From Anaerolineales bacterium (GTDB taxonomy: Bacteria > Chloroflexota > Anaerolineae > Anaerolineales > Villigracilaceae), in NCBI GenBank assembly GCA_016934715.1, contig JAFGSI010000039.1, positions 62,001 through 126,000 on the forward strand: DNA of 64,000 nucleotides, in the 5' to 3' direction. The notes beneath the pieces were generated by a model. It did no database searches. It worked only from the letters and a program-made list of their open reading frames with translations, and was not told the DNA's origin. This document shows, piece after piece, positions 17,142-25,632 of this stretch (the stretch's first letter is position 1; each line of letters starts with the position of its first letter). The translations under genes and the position numbers were made by a program.

Positions 17142-17669
17142 TTACTTCAGGATCTTAAGCACGCTCTGGACGGTGTTCAGTCCGAGACTCTCCAAACGGG
17201 TGACGGCGGCGGTCAGGCTATCGAGGGCGTCGAAGAAGGACTGCAGGGCCCGCAGGCGTTCGACCAGGAAGGCCTGCTCCGGGTCAGCGGGCCTGCCGTC
17301 CGCTTCCAATTTACTGAGCGCTTGTGTCACCGACGACACCGCGTGGTCGAACTCGTGATTCTTGCGCTCCTTCAGGATGGAGCGGATAGCCTTGTAAAAA
17401 TCCGTTTCGGCCTGGTAGTAGTCCTTGCGATCGCCCAGACGGGACACCCCGTGGACCAGGCCTAACCGGGCCAGGGAGCGGACGTTGGTGCTTACCGCGC
17501 CCTTGGTCAGGTTCGTTCGGGCAACGAGTTCGTCGAGCGAGAGCGGCCCGGGGGAGAGATACAGCACCGCGAAGCTGGCGCCCATCCCCCTGGGGAAGCC
17601 CCAGAACTGGCCGATATTGCTCAGCCCTTCCACGATTTCGCTCTTGATCTGTTCGCTCGATTGGTTCAT
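17142..17669 (-). CDS. GbsR/MarR-like transcriptional regulator
   Basis: 175 residues. Opens with VEGLSNIGQFWGFPRGMGASFAVLYLSPGPLSLDELVARTNLTKGAVSTNVRSLARLGLV, the winged-helix of the GbsR family of MarR-like repressors (the KGAVSTNVRSL segment is the recognition helix). It continues with a long helical C-terminal half (residues 90-170) probably used for dimerisation. GbsR-type proteins bind small ligands such as choline or respond to stress. Upstream, 17675-17700 is AT-rich with repeated TATGTA units around the likely -10, a plausible self-operator. The next gene downstream is the NmrA-like oxidoreductase. Confidence 0.87.
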   Translation of the reverse strand: MNQSSEQIKSEIVEGLSNIGQFWGFPRGMGASFAVLYLSPGPLSLDELVARTNLTKGAVSTNVRSLARLGLVHGVSRLGDRKDYYQAETDFYKAIRSILKERKNHEFDHAVSSVTQALSKLEADGRPADPEQAFLVERLRALQSFFDALDSLTAAVTRLESLGLNTVQSVLKILK

Positions 17670-17732
17670 AGGGTGTTATGTATGTATAGTATGTACTAAA
17701 CGAATTATACGTCATGGTCAGAAGAGCGTCAA

Positions 17733-17756
17733 GGGCCGGGATTCGATCCCCGGCCC
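17733..17756 (-). terminator. GC-rich hairpin after the lctP-ppnP operon
   Basis: GGGCCGGG (17733-17740) pairs with CCCGGCCC (17749-17756) around a short loop. It sits about 45 bases past the ppnP stop on the minus strand and before the GbsR regulator promoter. The inner GATTCGATCCC resembles a tRNA T-arm, but no other tRNA parts are present. Confidence 0.5.
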
Positions 17757-17802
17757 GGGTGGTCTTGCGGTGTGCGCTGGCCCAGATGGGTCCCGGAATC
17801 GA

Positions 17803-18117
17803 TCATCCGTAGGAGCAGCAGTAATCCACCGGCCCCTCGAGCTTCAGTTTGAAGGTTGCGTTGGCGGGGACTTCGAAGGTTTGGCCAGCTTTGAAGGTCT
17901 GCCATGCCGACTGGCCCGGCAGGAGCACTTCCATTTGCCCGTAGAGCATTTCCATCACCTCGCGGGCCCCGGTGCTGAATTCGTATTCACCGGGCAGCAT
18001 AAAACCGAGTGTCTTGCGCGTGCCGTCGGCGAACAGGATCGTGCGGCTGGTAACCTTCCCGTCGAAATAGAGATTGGCTTTCTTGATGACCGTGACGTTT
18101 TCGAACTGGTCTGCCAT
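17803..18117 (-). CDS. ppnP: Pyrimidine/purine nucleoside phosphorylase PpnP
   Basis: 104 residues, a single cupin-like domain of the PpnP (DUF1255, formerly YaiE) family. Visible landmarks are [23 protein letters not shown] at the start, [24 protein letters not shown] in the middle and [23 protein letters not shown] at the end. The family cleaves nucleosides with phosphate to give free bases and ribose-1-phosphate. It lies 37 bases after lctP on the same strand, with GGAGG upstream of its ATG, so the two are probably one operon. No functional link with lactate transport is known to me. Confidence 0.93.
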   Translation of the reverse strand: MADQFENVTVIKKANLYFDGKVTSRTILFADGTRKTLGFMLPGEYEFSTGAREVMEMLYGQMEVLLPGQSAWQTFKAGQTFEVPANATFKLKLEGPVDYCCSYG

Positions 18118-18154
18118 GAGGCTCCTCCTTTTGGAATTTGGGTTGCGAGATGAA

Positions 18155-19711
18155 TTAGAATGCCCAGGCCAGCGTCATGGCCGCTGCCACGGCGGTGATG
18201 ACCAGCGAGATCCCGAAGGTGACCCGCAGTACGCCAGCCTCCTCGCCGATCCGGCCGATGGCGGCCGAGGCGTTCTGCAGCTTGGCCGGCGAGATGACCG
18301 AGGCCAACCCGCCGCCGATCCCGCTGGCGGCGGCGATCAGCAGGCCGAGGGCGCCGATCTTCTCGGCCGTGGTCAGGTGCAGGGCAGTCAGCATGGCGAT
18401 TGCCGAGGCCTCCGAGCCGCTGACGAAGCCGGCCAGCAAGCCCAGGTAGGGAGCGGCCAGCGGGTAGAAACGCCCGAAGCCGGCCGAGGCGGCGTTGGCC
18501 AGCACGGCGACCATGTTGTGGCTCGGGTCGCTCAGGGTCCAATCCAATCCCTTGCCGGAGTGATTGATCATGTAGGCGATGGCGAAAAAGACTGCCGAGG
18601 CCAGCATCGGACGTGGGGCCCGTTTGATCCATTTTTGGAGCGATTCACCGAGCTGCTGCCTGGTCGGCCTAAGGAAGGGCAGGGCCAGCAGGGTGCTGAC
18701 CAGGATCCAGAAATAGGCCTGCCAGAACAGGCGCACCTTCTCCGGTGCTCCGGGGATGATCTCGAGTGGCATGGCCCAGGTCTGGAAGGTCAACTGGTAG
18801 AAGGGCAGGGCGGGGAGATTGACCAGCACGGCGAAGGCGACCAGGATCAGCCAGGGGGAGAGGGCAGCCCGCAGCGAAAGCCGGGCTCCGGCAGCCCGAT
18901 CGGCCTCGTTCAGGAGGCTCCGGTCGTAGAGTCTGCTTCGTGTAGCCACTAAATACGCCAGCATGATCACGACGACGCCCAGGCCGGCCGCCACGCCGGT
19001 CAGGGGCACCAGGTGCAGGCTGTTCATCCCGATCGCGATGGCCCCCGCGGTCAGTCCTGCAATTAATGCGGGTAGCAATCCCTTCCAGACCAGCTTCCAT
19101 TTACCGACGATCCACAGCATTCCCAGGGCGATGCAGGTGCTGATGACCGGCATGAAGCGGGCGAAGTACCCGCCGACCTCGTCCACCGGCAGACCGACGA
19201 AGCCCGAGAAGACGACCACCGGCACGCCCAGCAGGGCGTAGGTGCACAGGGCATCGTAGCCCAGGGCGGGCAGGGCGATGGCGACGAAGGATGAGTAGCC
19301 CAGTGCCAGCATGATCGGCGGCAGGATCGAGACCGGAGTGGCGCCCATGGCGGCGAGCAGGGTCCCGAAACCGACGTTGACGATCATGATCTGGACGACC
19401 TGGTTGTGTGGGGCGATCGCCTTGAGCAACGTCACCACCCTGGCAATGGCCCCCGTCTCAGCCATGATGAAGACTTGCAACAGCGAGGTGGCCACCATCA
19501 GTGTGATCGGGAAGGAGGCTACCACGCCGGCCAGACTGGCTGTCAGTGCCACCCGCAGCGGGGTCTGAAAATACAGCCAGGCGACCAGGGCAGTGGCCAG
19601 CCAGCCGATGATCCCGGCCACGTCAGCGGCCGTCCGGCGCCAGATGAGCAGGATGAGGACGATCAGGATGGGCAGCAGGGCCAGAACGACGGCGGGTAGA
19701 TCCAAGGTCAC
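18155..19711 (-). CDS. lctP: L-lactate permease, LctP family
   Basis: 518 residues with about 13-14 transmembrane helices. Family marks are visible: [29 protein letters not shown] near residue 60, [26 protein letters not shown] near 115, [24 protein letters not shown] near 170, and [24 protein letters not shown] with [21 protein letters not shown] near the C-terminus. LctP proteins carry lactate or glycolate with protons. GGAGGTGACC lies before the ATG at 19711. With ppnP it forms a two-gene operon. The presence of a lactate carrier fits an organism that ferments or oxidises organic acids. Confidence 0.92.
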   Translation of the reverse strand: MTLDLPAVVLALLPILIVLILLIWRRTAADVAGIIGWLATALVAWLYFQTPLRVALTASLAGVVASFPITLMVATSLLQVFIMAETGAIARVVTLLKAIAPHNQVVQIMIVNVGFGTLLAAMGATPVSILPPIMLALGYSSFVAIALPALGYDALCTYALLGVPVVVFSGFVGLPVDEVGGYFARFMPVISTCIALGMLWIVGKWKLVWKGLLPALIAGLTAGAIAIGMNSLHLVPLTGVAAGLGVVVIMLAYLVATRSRLYDRSLLNEADRAAGARLSLRAALSPWLILVAFAVLVNLPALPFYQLTFQTWAMPLEIIPGAPEKVRLFWQAYFWILVSTLLALPFLRPTRQQLGESLQKWIKRAPRPMLASAVFFAIAYMINHSGKGLDWTLSDPSHNMVAVLANAASAGFGRFYPLAAPYLGLLAGFVSGSEASAIAMLTALHLTTAEKIGALGLLIAAASGIGGGLASVISPAKLQNASAAIGRIGEEAGVLRVTFGISLVITAVAAAMTLAWAF

Positions 19712-19794
19712 CTCCGGGTGGGGATCGCCTGTATAAGTATAAGCAAAACAATCGATTGGGGCAACATCCGAAGGCGTGCCAGTTAAATGCCAGA

Positions 19795-19816
19795 ACTCCC
19801 CGCCGGGGCGGGGAGT
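19795..19816 (-). terminator. Hairpin terminator after the 19835-20524 gene
   Basis: ACTCCCCG (19795-19802) and CGGGGAGT (19809-19816) form a perfect 8-bp stem around a CCGGGG loop, 18 bases past the stop of the membrane-protein gene. It separates the redox cluster from the lctP promoter region. Confidence 0.65.
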
Positions 19817-19834
19817 AGCTGTTGTTGGCAGGGA

Positions 19835-20524
19835 TTATTCGGTAATGACCTTGTGGGCCGGTTGGATGGGACGCCCGGCCGGTCGCGGCAGGAACCAGGC
19901 CCCGATCCCGGCCAGGAGGGAACCCAGGCCGATGAGGGTCAAGGCTGCGTGCCAGACGTCGGCGTAATTGACCCCGCCGATGGTGTGGGTCGGGGCCATC
20001 AGGAATTGGATCGTCAGAGCCAGCAGACCACAGGCACCCAGGGCGAAAGCTGCCGCCTTCCCGCCGGTCTGGTCTTCCCCGGCCGGTTTTTCGTAGTTGA
20101 CCCCCTGCCAGATCCCCGGAATGCCGAAGAGCAGGAAGATGATCAGGGTCAGGACGTTGGTGTACAGAACGGCGTCCACCGGCAGCGACCCGCCGCGCAG
20201 GGCGCGCGAGGCGACCAGGTGAATGGCGTTGATGGCGGTGCCGATAATCAGGGCGATCAGGGCGTCGCGATAGGCTTTCCTGGTCCCCTTGATCAACTGG
20301 ACCACCGCCCGCACGCCGAGGATCCCGGCCGCGATACCGATCAGGACGAACAGGATCCATAGCCACTGGTAGGGGGCGATTCCGGAAAAACTCTCGCCAA
20401 AACCGGTCGGGTTGAGCGCCACGCAGGTCGTCCCGGCGCCGCCCATCAGAGTGAAAAAGGCCGTCAGACTCATGAAAACGATCCCGACGATGCGCAGGGT
20501 TTTGGCCCACCATGTGTTTCTCAT
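19835..20524 (-). CDS. Small membrane protein A2 of the 19.8-27.6 kb redox cluster
   Basis: 229 residues, about seven transmembrane helices. I do not recognise a named family, but it resembles the gene at 26396-27172. Both have an early Cys (34 here, 44 there), a helix preceded by a Gly-x-Leu-Pro loop, and two His exactly 12 residues apart near a late helix (H180 in PTHTIGGVNY and H192 in DVWHAAL; H164 and H176 in the partner). Such paired membrane His can bind heme, so I infer a heme- or quinone-related subunit. ATG at 20524 has AGGAGG at good spacing. A CRP-like site at 20587-20602 lies about 41 bp above a CATACT -10, giving it its own promoter. Confidence 0.82.
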   Translation of the reverse strand: MRNTWWAKTLRIVGIVFMSLTAFFTLMGGAGTTCVALNPTGFGESFSGIAPYQWLWILFVLIGIAAGILGVRAVVQLIKGTRKAYRDALIALIIGTAINAIHLVASRALRGGSLPVDAVLYTNVLTLIIFLLFGIPGIWQGVNYEKPAGEDQTGGKAAAFALGACGLLALTIQFLMAPTHTIGGVNYADVWHAALTLIGLGSLLAGIGAWFLPRPAGRPIQPAHKVITE

Positions 20525-20586
20525 AACGATCCTCCTTTTCCTCATTTGACGTTGATTAAAGTATGTACGCTTTCTCGGTACGTGTA

Positions 20587-20602
20587 TGTGATAAAAGTCA
20601 CG
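20587..20602 (-). promoter_or_regulatory. CRP-like operator for gene A2
   Basis: TGTGATAAAAGTCACG matches the TGTGA-N6-TCACA pattern at nine of ten positions. Its centre (20594.5) is 41.5 bp above a start site predicted from CATACT at 20560-20565 on the minus strand, the class II activator position. Confidence 0.55.
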
Positions 20603-20608
20603 CAGTGG

Positions 20609-21202
20609 TTACGCCAGGGCGAAACCTAACACGAATGCAGCAGTCATCAAAAGCAACAGGCCCGGCAGGATTTTGAGGATTGTCGCCTGCGACAGCACAG
20701 GCCTGCCAGCCTTGAGAAAGGACAGCATCAATCCCCCTAAACCAATGAGCGCACCACCCGCGCCCACCAGGGCGAATCCAGGGGCGGCGCGGCCGCTCAG
20801 GGCCCAGGCGATCGGGAGCAGGAAGATCGTCAGCCCGGCAATGCCGTGGACGATTGTCAGGAGGTAGACTGGCAGCCGGCCGCGGAATGGCACCAGGCGG
20901 GTGAACAGGATGGCCAGGAAGCCGAGGACGGCAAAGACCAGGTAGCCGGCCCGGAGCAGGAGCCAGTGCTCCCAGACCAGACCGAGCGACAGGCTGAGCG
21001 GGATGGTCGTTGAGAGGATGACGACGATCGGGCTGTCCAGGGCCTCCAGTCCCAGGATGATGAGCAGCAGGCTGGCGACGAGCAGCATACCGAATCCGAC
21101 CGTGTATGCAAAGATCGGCAGGGCTTCGGCACCGTCGATGCCGATAGCCACCTGCCAGGCGGCCAGCAGGCCGGTCAACAACAGCAGGATCCGGGCGGTC
21201 AC
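20609..21202 (-). CDS. Small membrane protein B2 of the redox cluster
   Basis: 197 residues, six or seven transmembrane helices, family not recognised. It is clearly related to the gene at 25633-26244. Shared segments include LLLIILGLEALDSPIVVIL / LLLIFLGLGILSSPYVLTV, LGFLAI / VGFLAI, the single conserved intramembrane His in VHGIAGLTIFLLP / FHGVAGLVIFLGP (His119 here), and a C-terminal GAGGALIGLGG / GVGGLLIGLGG followed by a Leu-rich helix. The shared HG motif could bind heme or quinone. Start is GTG at 21202, with no clear ribosome-binding site. The longer open frame to 21404 is in another phase and is a shadow. It lies between the hemerythrin gene and A2. Confidence 0.82.
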   Translation of the reverse strand: MTARILLLLTGLLAAWQVAIGIDGAEALPIFAYTVGFGMLLVASLLLIILGLEALDSPIVVILSTTIPLSLSLGLVWEHWLLLRAGYLVFAVLGFLAILFTRLVPFRGRLPVYLLTIVHGIAGLTIFLLPIAWALSGRAAPGFALVGAGGALIGLGGLMLSFLKAGRPVLSQATILKILPGLLLLMTAAFVLGFALA

Positions 21203-21502
21203 GGTGATTTTTATGGTCTGTAGATCGGGTGGAAACCCTCGTCTTTCGGCGAGCCGTTTTCAACCCTTCTCCTTTCGGAAGGTGTTTGAAAAAGAGGTTG
21301 TAGGCGCTGCTCGCGTGGAGCAAACGGTGTGTCCTTTTCCATAAGAAATTGCGGACAGGGGTGGCTGCTGGCGGCCAATGCCCAGCGTCAAGGGAATGAC
21401 CCATGGAACGCAGGTTGCCTTGTGGTCAACAGGCTGCTGTCGGCCAGCTTGTGCGTGCGGAGCCTGGAATGGGCTTCCGGCCCCGCTGCTAGCCGCCGCC
21501 TT
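21203..21502. other. 300-bp intergenic stretch with an imperfect hairpin
   Basis: No convincing gene. An inverted repeat at 21257-21293 pairs TTTTCAA with TTTGAAAA and CCTTC with GAAGG. It could end the hemerythrin transcript or shape the leader of the B2 gene. I see no clear promoter with a good -35 here. Confidence 0.4.
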
Positions 21503-22078
21503 TCAGTCGGGAGCGGATGAGATGGTCTTGCGGCTTTCCTTCTCGAGCACTTCTGCCAGGGCCGGATATTTTTCCGGGATACCTGCTTTTCCTTCTTCGC
21601 CAAGGGCCTGCTCGAAGTCAGTGTTCACTTGTTCCTGCTGGTCAGGTGGGATGGCACGGTCGGCCATTGGAAAGAGGACCCTGTCTTCTTTTTGGATGTG
21701 TTGTTGAAGAAGGGCCACATAGCCGAAGGCGTTCTGCACCACGGCACTGCGGGCGGATAGGTCGCCGGCCTCCCATTTTTGGGCTGCGTCGTTCAGCGCG
21801 CTCGTGAAGGCCCGGCCCTGTTCGTGTTCGGCAAGCATCACCCCGATGGGACCGCCGCTGGTCGGGATGCCCGCCTTGTTCATGGCCACGAAGAGAATGC
21901 CTTCCTCTTTTCGGTGATGGCTGCCATCGGCATAATTTCTGATGAACAGGGCCGCATTGATGAAGAACGCAGGTCGCATTTCCTGGCCTTGGGCAACCCG
22001 TTCGGCGGCGGTCTGCAGCGCGGCGAGCACACGTTCGATCACACGGTGTTCCTCCATCAGGATCTGGGTGGCATACAT
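21503..22078 (-). CDS. Hemerythrin-like domain protein
   Basis: 191 residues. An HHE-type hemerythrin fold: LMEEHRVIERVLAALQTAAER (first His), then FIRNYADGSHHRKEEGILFVAMN (HHxxEE), GPIGVMLAEHEQGRAFTSAL (HE) and ALLQQHIQKEDRVLFPMADRAI (HxxxED). These His and acidic residues would hold a di-iron site that binds O2 or NO. The length and layout match the family of cytosolic hemerythrins often found beside respiratory, nitrosative- or oxygen-stress genes. ATG at 22078 has GGAG at good spacing; the very long upstream frame is a shadow. It follows the prenyltransferase gene by about 80 bases on the same strand, so it may share a transcript with it. Confidence 0.93.
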   Translation of the reverse strand: MYATQILMEEHRVIERVLAALQTAAERVAQGQEMRPAFFINAALFIRNYADGSHHRKEEGILFVAMNKAGIPTSGGPIGVMLAEHEQGRAFTSALNDAAQKWEAGDLSARSAVVQNAFGYVALLQQHIQKEDRVLFPMADRAIPPDQQEQVNTDFEQALGEEGKAGIPEKYPALAEVLEKESRKTISSAPD

Positions 22079-22155
22079 ATTGGTCTCCTGGCTTGAAAAA
22101 ACGGTCCTGCCGGTCGGTGAGCGCTGGAAAACGGTCTGCTGCACCCGGGCGGGTT

Positions 22156-23022
22156 TCAGATCGAAAGCAGGATCATTGCCGCAAGCATGTACAGCGAGGC
22201 GTATTTGAACAGCCCAAAGTTGATCCGCTCGGTAGGCCGGAAGACGCTGGCGACCGCCAGCAGGAATAAACCGATCGACAGGACCACCAGCAGGCGTATG
22301 AAGCCCCACTGCATGCCGATCAGGATCCCGGCGGTTCCGATTGATAGGGCGGCGATCACGCTCGAAAGGGCGATGGTGAAACGCGTGGCCGGGAAGCCGT
22401 AGGTCGACGGGAAGGTCGGAATCTTTGCGGCCTGGTAGTCTGTGTGGTAGCGCATCGAGAAGGTCAGGATGTGGGTCGGGATCCAGAACAGGACCGCCAG
22501 GGTCAGCAGGACGCCGATGCCGTCGATCTGGCCCAGGCCGTAGGCCCGCCCGGCCAGGATCGGCATCCCACCGGCGATCCCACCCCAGACGATCGACCAG
22601 GCTGTGCGGCGCTTGAGCCACAGAGTGTAGACCACCACGTCGAAGAACAGCCCGGCGAAAACGATCAGCCCGTAGAGCGGGTTCATCGCCACCGCCAGAC
22701 CGACGCCCAGGACTGAAAGGACCAGCCCGAGGCGCACGGCCTCGGTCGGGGTGACGCGCCTGTCCGCCAGGGGGCGGTGGTGGGTGCGGTTCATCACCGC
22801 ATCGATATCGCGGTCGTACCACATATTGATGATCGTGCTGCCGGCAATCGCCAGGTACAGGCTGACCCCCAGGCCGAGGAAGTGGTACCAGTGCATCACC
22901 GGGCAGCGGGCACTCATATAGCCTGCCAGGCCGGTGGAGAGCAGCAGGCCGGTTTGCAATGACTTGGTCAGCGGCCAGTAGAGCTTGAATTTTGTCCTGA
23001 TCAGACGGAGCACAGAGTGCAT
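22156..23022 (-). CDS. UbiA-family prenyltransferase, heme-o-synthase (CtaB/CyoE)-like
   Basis: 288 residues, about nine transmembrane helices. The first Asp-rich motif is NMWYDRDIDAVMNRTHHRPL (NxxxDxxxD). The second catalytic region runs FWIPTHILTFSMRYHTDYQAAKIPTFPSTYG, which matches the DYxxAxxPxxP block of protoheme IX farnesyltransferase more than that of menaquinone or chlorophyll enzymes. The expected reaction is farnesylation of heme b to heme o, needed by some heme-copper enzymes. ATG at 23022 has GGAG six bases upstream; the longer frame adds a basic leader I consider unlikely. The presence of this gene supports a heme O/A cofactor in the neighbouring oxidase-like protein, as an inference. 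Confidence 0.82.
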   Translation of the reverse strand: MHSVLRLIRTKFKLYWPLTKSLQTGLLLSTGLAGYMSARCPVMHWYHFLGLGVSLYLAIAGSTIINMWYDRDIDAVMNRTHHRPLADRRVTPTEAVRLGLVLSVLGVGLAVAMNPLYGLIVFAGLFFDVVVYTLWLKRRTAWSIVWGGIAGGMPILAGRAYGLGQIDGIGVLLTLAVLFWIPTHILTFSMRYHTDYQAAKIPTFPSTYGFPATRFTIALSSVIAALSIGTAGILIGMQWGFIRLLVVLSIGLFLLAVASVFRPTERINFGLFKYASLYMLAAMILLSI

Positions 23023-23116
23023 TCGGTTTCTCCGGCGAGGAATAGGCTGATGATAATCGATAAATGGGCTGGTTGGATGCATCCTCTGGGTAGACGACAA
23101 GCCGTCCCCCGGACGA

Positions 23117-24019
23117 TCACGGATCTCTCACGCAGCGGAAGCCGACACCCGGGCTGTAGTACATCGGCGGGGCACTGTTGCGGACCCAAATGCGCAGGTC
23201 CATTTCATAGGTGTCCTTCGAGCCGCCGCGCAGGAGGCGGTCGCTTAAGCCGGGTTCCAGGTTGCCCATCCACTGCCAGACATTACCGGCCATGTCATAC
23301 AGGCCGTAAGGGCTGGCCGAGTCGAGCGTCCTATAATCGCCGTAGGTCTGGCCGTTGTAGAATCCGACCGGGCTGGTGCGCGAGCCGAATGACCCCATGT
23401 TCTCGAACGGGTCGCGGCTGGCGTAGTAATTGGCATTGTTGCGGGCGATCTCGTCGCCCCACGGGAAGGGCCGGTCGTCGTCGGTCCCGCGGGCAGCCTT
23501 TTCCCATTCGAGCTCGGTCGGCAGACGCCCCGCATAGTAGAGGCAGTAGTCCCGGGCTCCGAACCAGGAGACATTGGTCATTGGGTGGTTCTCCCAGCCG
23601 GGCACGACTGCGAAATGTTCCCCGTCGAAGGTGAAGCGTGAGGCCGGATCGTTGAGGGGCACGAAAATGTACTCGCCGGGTCCTATTTCGATCTCGTGCT
23701 TGGCGCCCAGGAATTCGTCGCCCGGGTAGAAGCCGACACCCCGATCGCCATCGATGCGCAGGAGGTCGTCGGACAGGGCCGCGTTCAGAAATGCCACGTA
23801 TTGGGCCACGGTCACGTCGGTGACCATGATCTCGTAGTCGTAGTCGAGCGTGACCGGGTCGTTGTGCTGCCCGGCGAGGAATTCCCCGGCCGGGATCAGG
23901 ACCCAGGTCTCGGGGTTGACGCCGGTTTCGAAGACCGGGACCGCCGCGTCCAGGTCTACGGTCCCGCAGGCCGAGACGAGTAGAACCAGGGTCAAGAGCG
24001 GGAAAAACAAGCGTTTCAT
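23117..24019 (-). CDS. SUMF1/FGE-domain lipoprotein coupled to the oxidase-like gene
   Basis: 300 residues. A lipoprotein signal ends LLVSAC at about residue 18. The rest is a formylglycine-generating-enzyme fold: WVLIPAGEFLAGQ near 45, a long insertion, ENHPMTNVSWFGARDYCLYYAGRLPTELEWEKAARG near 165, YDMAGNVWQWMGN near 255, and RLLRGGS...VGFRCVRD at the end. Two Cys that bind copper in true FGE are not both present, so the role is probably structural or as an unknown oxygenase. The start codon overlaps the stop of the 12-TM gene (TGATG at 24017-24021), a mark of translational coupling. SUMF1-type NirV proteins sit beside nitrite reductases in some denitrifiers; the parallel is suggestive only. 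Confidence 0.85.
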   Translation of the reverse strand: MKRLFFPLLTLVLLVSACGTVDLDAAVPVFETGVNPETWVLIPAGEFLAGQHNDPVTLDYDYEIMVTDVTVAQYVAFLNAALSDDLLRIDGDRGVGFYPGDEFLGAKHEIEIGPGEYIFVPLNDPASRFTFDGEHFAVVPGWENHPMTNVSWFGARDYCLYYAGRLPTELEWEKAARGTDDDRPFPWGDEIARNNANYYASRDPFENMGSFGSRTSPVGFYNGQTYGDYRTLDSASPYGLYDMAGNVWQWMGNLEPGLSDRLLRGGSKDTYEMDLRIWVRNSAPPMYYSPGVGFRCVRDP

Positions 24020-25494
24020 CACTGCACCTCCTCGGAGAGATCGTCCTGTTCCAGTTCGTGGGTCCAGCGGCCTTTCTTTTTGAACAGGTCGAGCAGCCTC
24101 CAGATCATGACCAGCGCCAGGACGACCAGCAGCATCCCCAGCCCGAAATCGATCAGCAGCATCAGGTTGTTGACCAGCGGCTGCTGGGTTGCCTCGGAGA
24201 TGAACAGGCGTTTCATTTCGAAGACCGTCACCGCTCCGAAGGCGATGTTGGACAGGATGATGATCGCCCAGCCGTACCACTGGCGCAGCCTGCCTTTCAG
24301 GCCGATCATGTCGCCGTAGTAGAGCAGGATGATGGTGGCGACGATCGCCGACAGGACGTGCCAGTGGCCGGTCAGTTCAATGCGCTCCTCGCGCGCCGGC
24401 CAGAGGCGGAAAATCTCATCCAGCCGGACGGCCATGAAGATGCCAAGCCCGCTGGTGGTGAAGTTCATGAAGACCATCTGCCACATCGGGCCGAAGCGCA
24501 GCGGGTCACGCAGCAGGGCCTTGAATTTCTGCCAGCCGGTCGGCTTTTCGATTTCGGCCACGCCCTGGCGAATGAGCTTGTCCCAGGTGAAGATGACCAG
24601 CATCAGCGCGCCCAGCATGGCCGGGGTGGCTCCGACGTAGATGATCATGTGGGCAATCGGCTGGAGCGAGGTGGTCACGCCCCACACGCCCAGGTTGAGC
24701 ACGATCGTTCCCAGGATGATCAGCGGCATGGCGATCTTGTGCAGGAGGCCCTTGAAGTCCAGCCAGCGCCCGAGGATCAGGGTCAGCATGATGGCGATCA
24801 GGGCCAGCATGATGTGCAGGTGGCCGATGATTGAGTACTGCATGGTGGTCTTTTCGGGCAGGCGGATGACGTTCTCGGCCAGGAAGACCTCGAAGCCGTT
24901 GCCGAAGAACGAACCCGGGATGGCCCCAAACAGGGCCGAGAGGATTGTGGTCAGGGCGGTGGCGAAGAAGGCCGTGCGCTCCACGTCCAAACCCTTCCTG
25001 GTGCGGGAGTAGGCCGGATCGGGCTGGGCGTATTCCTTCTGCCAGGGCCACAGGGCGATCGTCAGCAGGACGCCGGCGAAGAAGACCAGCGTCAGACCGG
25101 CGATGTACAGGCCGTGCAGGGCCCAGTTGTGCCCCCAGTAGGCGAAGCCCATGCCGAAGAGCATCGCCATCAGGTACCCGACGGTGATCAGGGCTCGCAC
25201 GGCGATCTTGTAGAATTCTTTCATCTTCAAAAGGCCGGTGATCATGTAGGTTTCGATGGCGACCACCGCCATGGCGATCGAGTGATACAGGATGATGATC
25301 CGCCCTTCGCGCTCGGCCTGGACCAGGTCCATGCCCAGGGCGCGCACGACCACGTCCCGGACCCCGTACTCGGCCATCGGTCCGGAAAGCATGCCGAACA
25401 GGGCCGTTTCCATTGCGATCATGGCGATCGCTACCAATATCAGACCCTTGGTGGATTTGAACAGGTAGCTCAGGCGTTCCTTGATGAACTGCAT
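24019..25494 (-). CDS. Divergent 12-TM heme-copper-oxidase-like membrane protein
   Basis: 491 residues with about twelve transmembrane helices. His71 (LYHSIAMAVVAIETYMITG), His225/227 (GHLHIMLALIAIMLTLILG) and His377/379 (GHWHVLSAIVATIILLYYG) fall in helices 2, 6 and 10, the helices carrying ligands in heme-copper oxidase subunit I. Sequence around these three helices is repeated within the protein (His, then Ala at +4, then Gly at +15/16). The HH pair on helix 7 that binds CuB in known oxidases and NO reductases is absent; a lone His282 lies on helix 8. I therefore call it oxidase-like, not an oxidase. ATG at 25494 has AGGAG six bases upstream. An FNR-like box governs its promoter. Substrate unknown. 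Confidence 0.8.
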   Translation of the reverse strand: MQFIKERLSYLFKSTKGLILVAIAMIAMETALFGMLSGPMAEYGVRDVVVRALGMDLVQAEREGRIIILYHSIAMAVVAIETYMITGLLKMKEFYKIAVRALITVGYLMAMLFGMGFAYWGHNWALHGLYIAGLTLVFFAGVLLTIALWPWQKEYAQPDPAYSRTRKGLDVERTAFFATALTTILSALFGAIPGSFFGNGFEVFLAENVIRLPEKTTMQYSIIGHLHIMLALIAIMLTLILGRWLDFKGLLHKIAMPLIILGTIVLNLGVWGVTTSLQPIAHMIIYVGATPAMLGALMLVIFTWDKLIRQGVAEIEKPTGWQKFKALLRDPLRFGPMWQMVFMNFTTSGLGIFMAVRLDEIFRLWPAREERIELTGHWHVLSAIVATIILLYYGDMIGLKGRLRQWYGWAIIILSNIAFGAVTVFEMKRLFISEATQQPLVNNLMLLIDFGLGMLLVVLALVMIWRLLDLFKKKGRWTHELEQDDLSEEVQ

Positions 25495-25535
25495 GTGCGG
25501 CTCCTTTGTGAGAGAATGCACGTACTTCCTCGTAC

Positions 25536-25577
25536 AAAATATCACAGATTGTCGAAAAAGTCTTTGACTTTCGTCAA
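25536..25577 (-). promoter_or_regulatory. FNR/DNR-like promoter of the oxidase-like gene
   Basis: TTGACTTTCGTCAA (25564-25577) matches the TTGAT-N4-ATCAA layout with a perfect inverted repeat. An extended -10 (TGATATTTT on the minus strand, hexamer 25536-25541) predicts a start near 25529, putting the box centre 41.5 bp upstream. That is the usual class II position for a Crp/Fnr activator. Confidence 0.65.
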
Positions 25578-25585
25578 GTTATCGC

Positions 25586-25618
25586 CCTCCCCCGTCGCTG
25601 TTTGCGGGACGGGGGAGG
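25586..25618 (-). terminator. Hairpin terminator after the B1 gene
   Basis: CCTCCCCCGTC (25586-25596) and GACGGGGGAGG (25608-25618) form an 11-bp perfect stem with an 11-base loop, 14 bases past the B1 stop on the minus strand. No T-run follows, but placement separates B1 from the FNR-box promoter. Confidence 0.6.
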
Positions 25619-25632
25619 TTCGGGATGGAGGT

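Noticed and set aside
17733-17756. tRNA T-arm-like GATTCGATCCC hairpin
   Set aside because: No acceptor, D or anticodon arm around it; better read as a terminator.
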